Shown: piece after piece, positions 6,015 through 7,772 of the stretch | Numbering within the stretch: position 1 is the first letter of the stretch | Layout: every line of letters starts with the position of its first letter | NCBI GenBank assembly: GCA_945918815.1 | Contig: CAMEIU010000106.1 | Location: 1-7,772, forward strand | Direction of reading: 5' to 3' | DNA length: 7,772 nt | Source: an uncultured Clostridia bacterium | GTDB lineage: Bacteria; Bacillota; Clostridia; Oscillospirales; Oscillospiraceae | Position numbers and translations under genes: made by a program | The notes under the pieces: model-generated | Databases searched by the model: none | Told to the model about the DNA's origin: nothing | The model's input: the letters and a program-made list of their open reading frames with translations, nothing else

Positions 6015-6293
6015 ATGTACGAAGACAAGACTTTGGTTTGCAAGGAATGCGGCGCGGAATTCGTGTTTACTGCCGGTGAGCAGGAGTTCTACGCGGAGCG
6101 CGGCTTCCAGAACGAGCCGCAGCGCTGCAAGGCCTGCCGTGACGCCCGCAAGAACGCGGCCCGTGGCCCCAGAGAGTATTTCACCGCCACCTGCGCTGCC
6201 TGCGGCGGCGAAGCCCGGGTTCCCTTCGAGCCCAAATCTGACCGTCCTGTGTACTGCAGCGATTGCTTCGCCCGCATGAGAAACCAGGGCTGA
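6015..6293 (+). CDS. Small double zinc-ribbon protein, 92 aa
   Basis: The product carries eight cysteines as four CxxC knuckles: C9/C12 (VCKECGAEF), C38/C41 (RCKACRD), C60/C63 (CAACGGEA) and C81/C84 (VYCSDCF). The first pair with the second forms one zinc ribbon of the probable zinc-ribbon (zf-trcl-like) type, with EFVFTAGEQEFYAERGFQNE between. The third and fourth form another, with GGEARVPFEPKSDRPVYCSD between. This identifies a two-site zinc-binding protein. Such small proteins are common and often uncharacterised in Clostridia; nucleic-acid binding is plausible from the basic segment at 42-53 (RDARKNAARGPR), but it is inference. The start at 6015 has the ribosome site AGAGAGG ending 8 nt upstream. 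It is monocistronic, behind a long structured leader and before a strong hairpin. Confidence 0.88.
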   Translation: MYEDKTLVCKECGAEFVFTAGEQEFYAERGFQNEPQRCKACRDARKNAARGPREYFTATCAACGGEARVPFEPKSDRPVYCSDCFARMRNQG

Positions 6294-6307
6294 TACAAAA
6301 CAAACAC

Positions 6308-6343
6308 CGAGAGCGCCGCGCCCAACGCGCGGCGCTCTCGATT
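6308..6343 (+). terminator. GC-rich hairpin ending the zinc-ribbon transcript
   Basis: CGAGAGCGCCGCGC (6308-6321) and its exact reverse complement (6327-6340) form a 14-bp stem with a CCAAC loop, 14 nt after the zinc-ribbon stop codon. The 5' side is preceded by an A-rich stretch. Only a short ATT follows instead of a U-run, so termination may be incomplete or assisted; an mRNA-stabilising 3' hairpin is the alternative. Confidence 0.7.
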
Positions 6344-6383
6344 CTGAGCAACGAATAGTTGGGCAGATTTCAGGGAATGTCCA

Positions 6384-6412
6384 TAGACAGCAAAGTCGAT
6401 CTGCGGTAAAAT
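6384..6412 (+). promoter_or_regulatory. Candidate ftsH promoter lying upstream of repeat copy 2
   Basis: TAGACA at 6384-6389 and TAAAAT at 6407-6412 each match the consensus at five of six positions with exactly 17 bp between, followed by an AT-rich stretch. Transcription would start near 6418, about 16 nt before repeat copy 2 and about 344 nt before the ftsH ATG. A 6-bp dyad, GCAGAT (6363-6368) with ATCTGC (6399-6404), brackets the -35 and could be an operator, but it is short enough to be chance. No convincing promoter was found in the 30 bp between the repeat and ftsH. Confidence 0.52.
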
Positions 6413-6433
6413 ATTTTTATATATAGAAGCAGA

Positions 6434-6732
6434 GAAATTGGGATTTGACGTTTTGTAGGGCACGGCCACTGGACGTGCCGTATGCAGGCAACTGCATCCT
6501 GGATCCAACTGCCAAACGGCGCGTCGGGTCGCGGTCCAGACCGGCCTCTCTTGCCCTTCGGGCAATTCACCTTCCCGCGCCCTACATTGGAGGTGTGCAC
6601 GGAGGGCGACCGCAAGGGTCGCCCCTACGGATCACTTGAAAACGGGCGTTTTTCAATCATTTTCCGAAGGAAAATACGTTCATTGTCAATTGTCAATTAT
6701 CCATTGTCAATTCATCGCCAAATCCCAATTTA
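6434..6732 (-). mobile_element. Non-autonomous MITE-like repeat element, copy 2 (inverted relative to copy 1)
   Basis: This is the reverse complement of the element at 475-783. The common terminal repeat AAATTGGGATTTG is at 6435-6447 and its complement at 6719-6731; the core is 297 bp against 307 in copy 1. Aligned by eye, the copies differ by 7 substitutions and one 10-nt length difference beside the end at 6448. The hairpins and the nested TGTAGGGC...GCCCTACA repeat (6454-6465 with 6575-6586, one mismatch) are all kept. No open frame shared by both copies looks like a gene. The element fills most of the 468 bp between the zinc-ribbon gene and ftsH; the rest holds the hairpin at 6308 and the promoter at 6384. 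The flanks show no target duplication. Confidence 0.8.
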
Positions 6733-6761
6733 ACTTCCAACACAACGAAAGGAGCAGGCTT

Positions 6762-7772
<1,011 letters not shown>

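Noticed and set aside
475..6732. Composite transposon made of the two repeat copies
   Set aside because: The enclosed genes are core housekeeping genes in normal order, with no transposase, resistance or cargo genes and no target duplication at the outer ends. Independent insertions explain the layout better.

Overview
The window looks like a high-GC Gram-positive anaerobe of the Clostridia, most likely an Oscillospiraceae/Ruminococcaceae-type gut bacterium. The evidence is strong AGGAGG-type ribosome sites, GC-rich codon use, near-consensus sigma-A promoters, a paired short-chain chromate-transporter arrangement, and a zinc-ribbon protein of a type I associate with that group. The assignment is inference from protein style and layout; no marker gene fixes the species.

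Layout, left to right. (1) Positions 1-402, minus strand: the N-terminal part of a DUF421/YetF-like membrane protein that runs off the left edge. (2) Positions 475-783: a 307-309 bp non-coding repeat element with perfect 20-bp terminal inverted repeats and a train of internal hairpins. (3) A promoter at about 815-843 drives a tight seven-gene plus-strand operon (879-5693): a 55-aa membrane peptide, two half-size chromate-transporter (CHR) proteins, ruvC, ruvA, ruvB and glmM. Gaps are never more than 14 bp and one junction overlaps by 4 bp. (4) Positions 5694-6014: a perfect-consensus promoter (TTGACA, 17 bp, TATAAT) lies inside a 15-bp dyad and is followed by a structured leader of about 257 nt. 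The leader ends at a 92-aa double zinc-ribbon protein (6015-6293), which is followed by a 14-bp GC-rich hairpin. (5) Positions 6434-6732: a second copy of the repeat element in opposite orientation, differing by 7 substitutions and one 10-nt length difference near one end. It lies between a good candidate promoter (6384-6412) and ftsH. (6) Positions 6762-7772: the N-terminal 337 residues of FtsH, cut by the right edge.

How the genes work together: RuvA and RuvB migrate Holliday junctions and RuvC resolves them, so the operon core is recombinational repair. GlmM supplies glucosamine-1-phosphate for cell-wall synthesis, and the CHR pair is probably an anion transporter. FtsH and the DUF421 protein are membrane proteins outside the operon. 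These are ordinary chromosomal genes. The unusual content is non-coding: the two inverted, hairpin-rich repeats that bracket about 5.65 kb, and the structured leader and dyad promoter in front of the zinc-ribbon gene. I see no phage, CRISPR, tRNA, rRNA or transposase gene.
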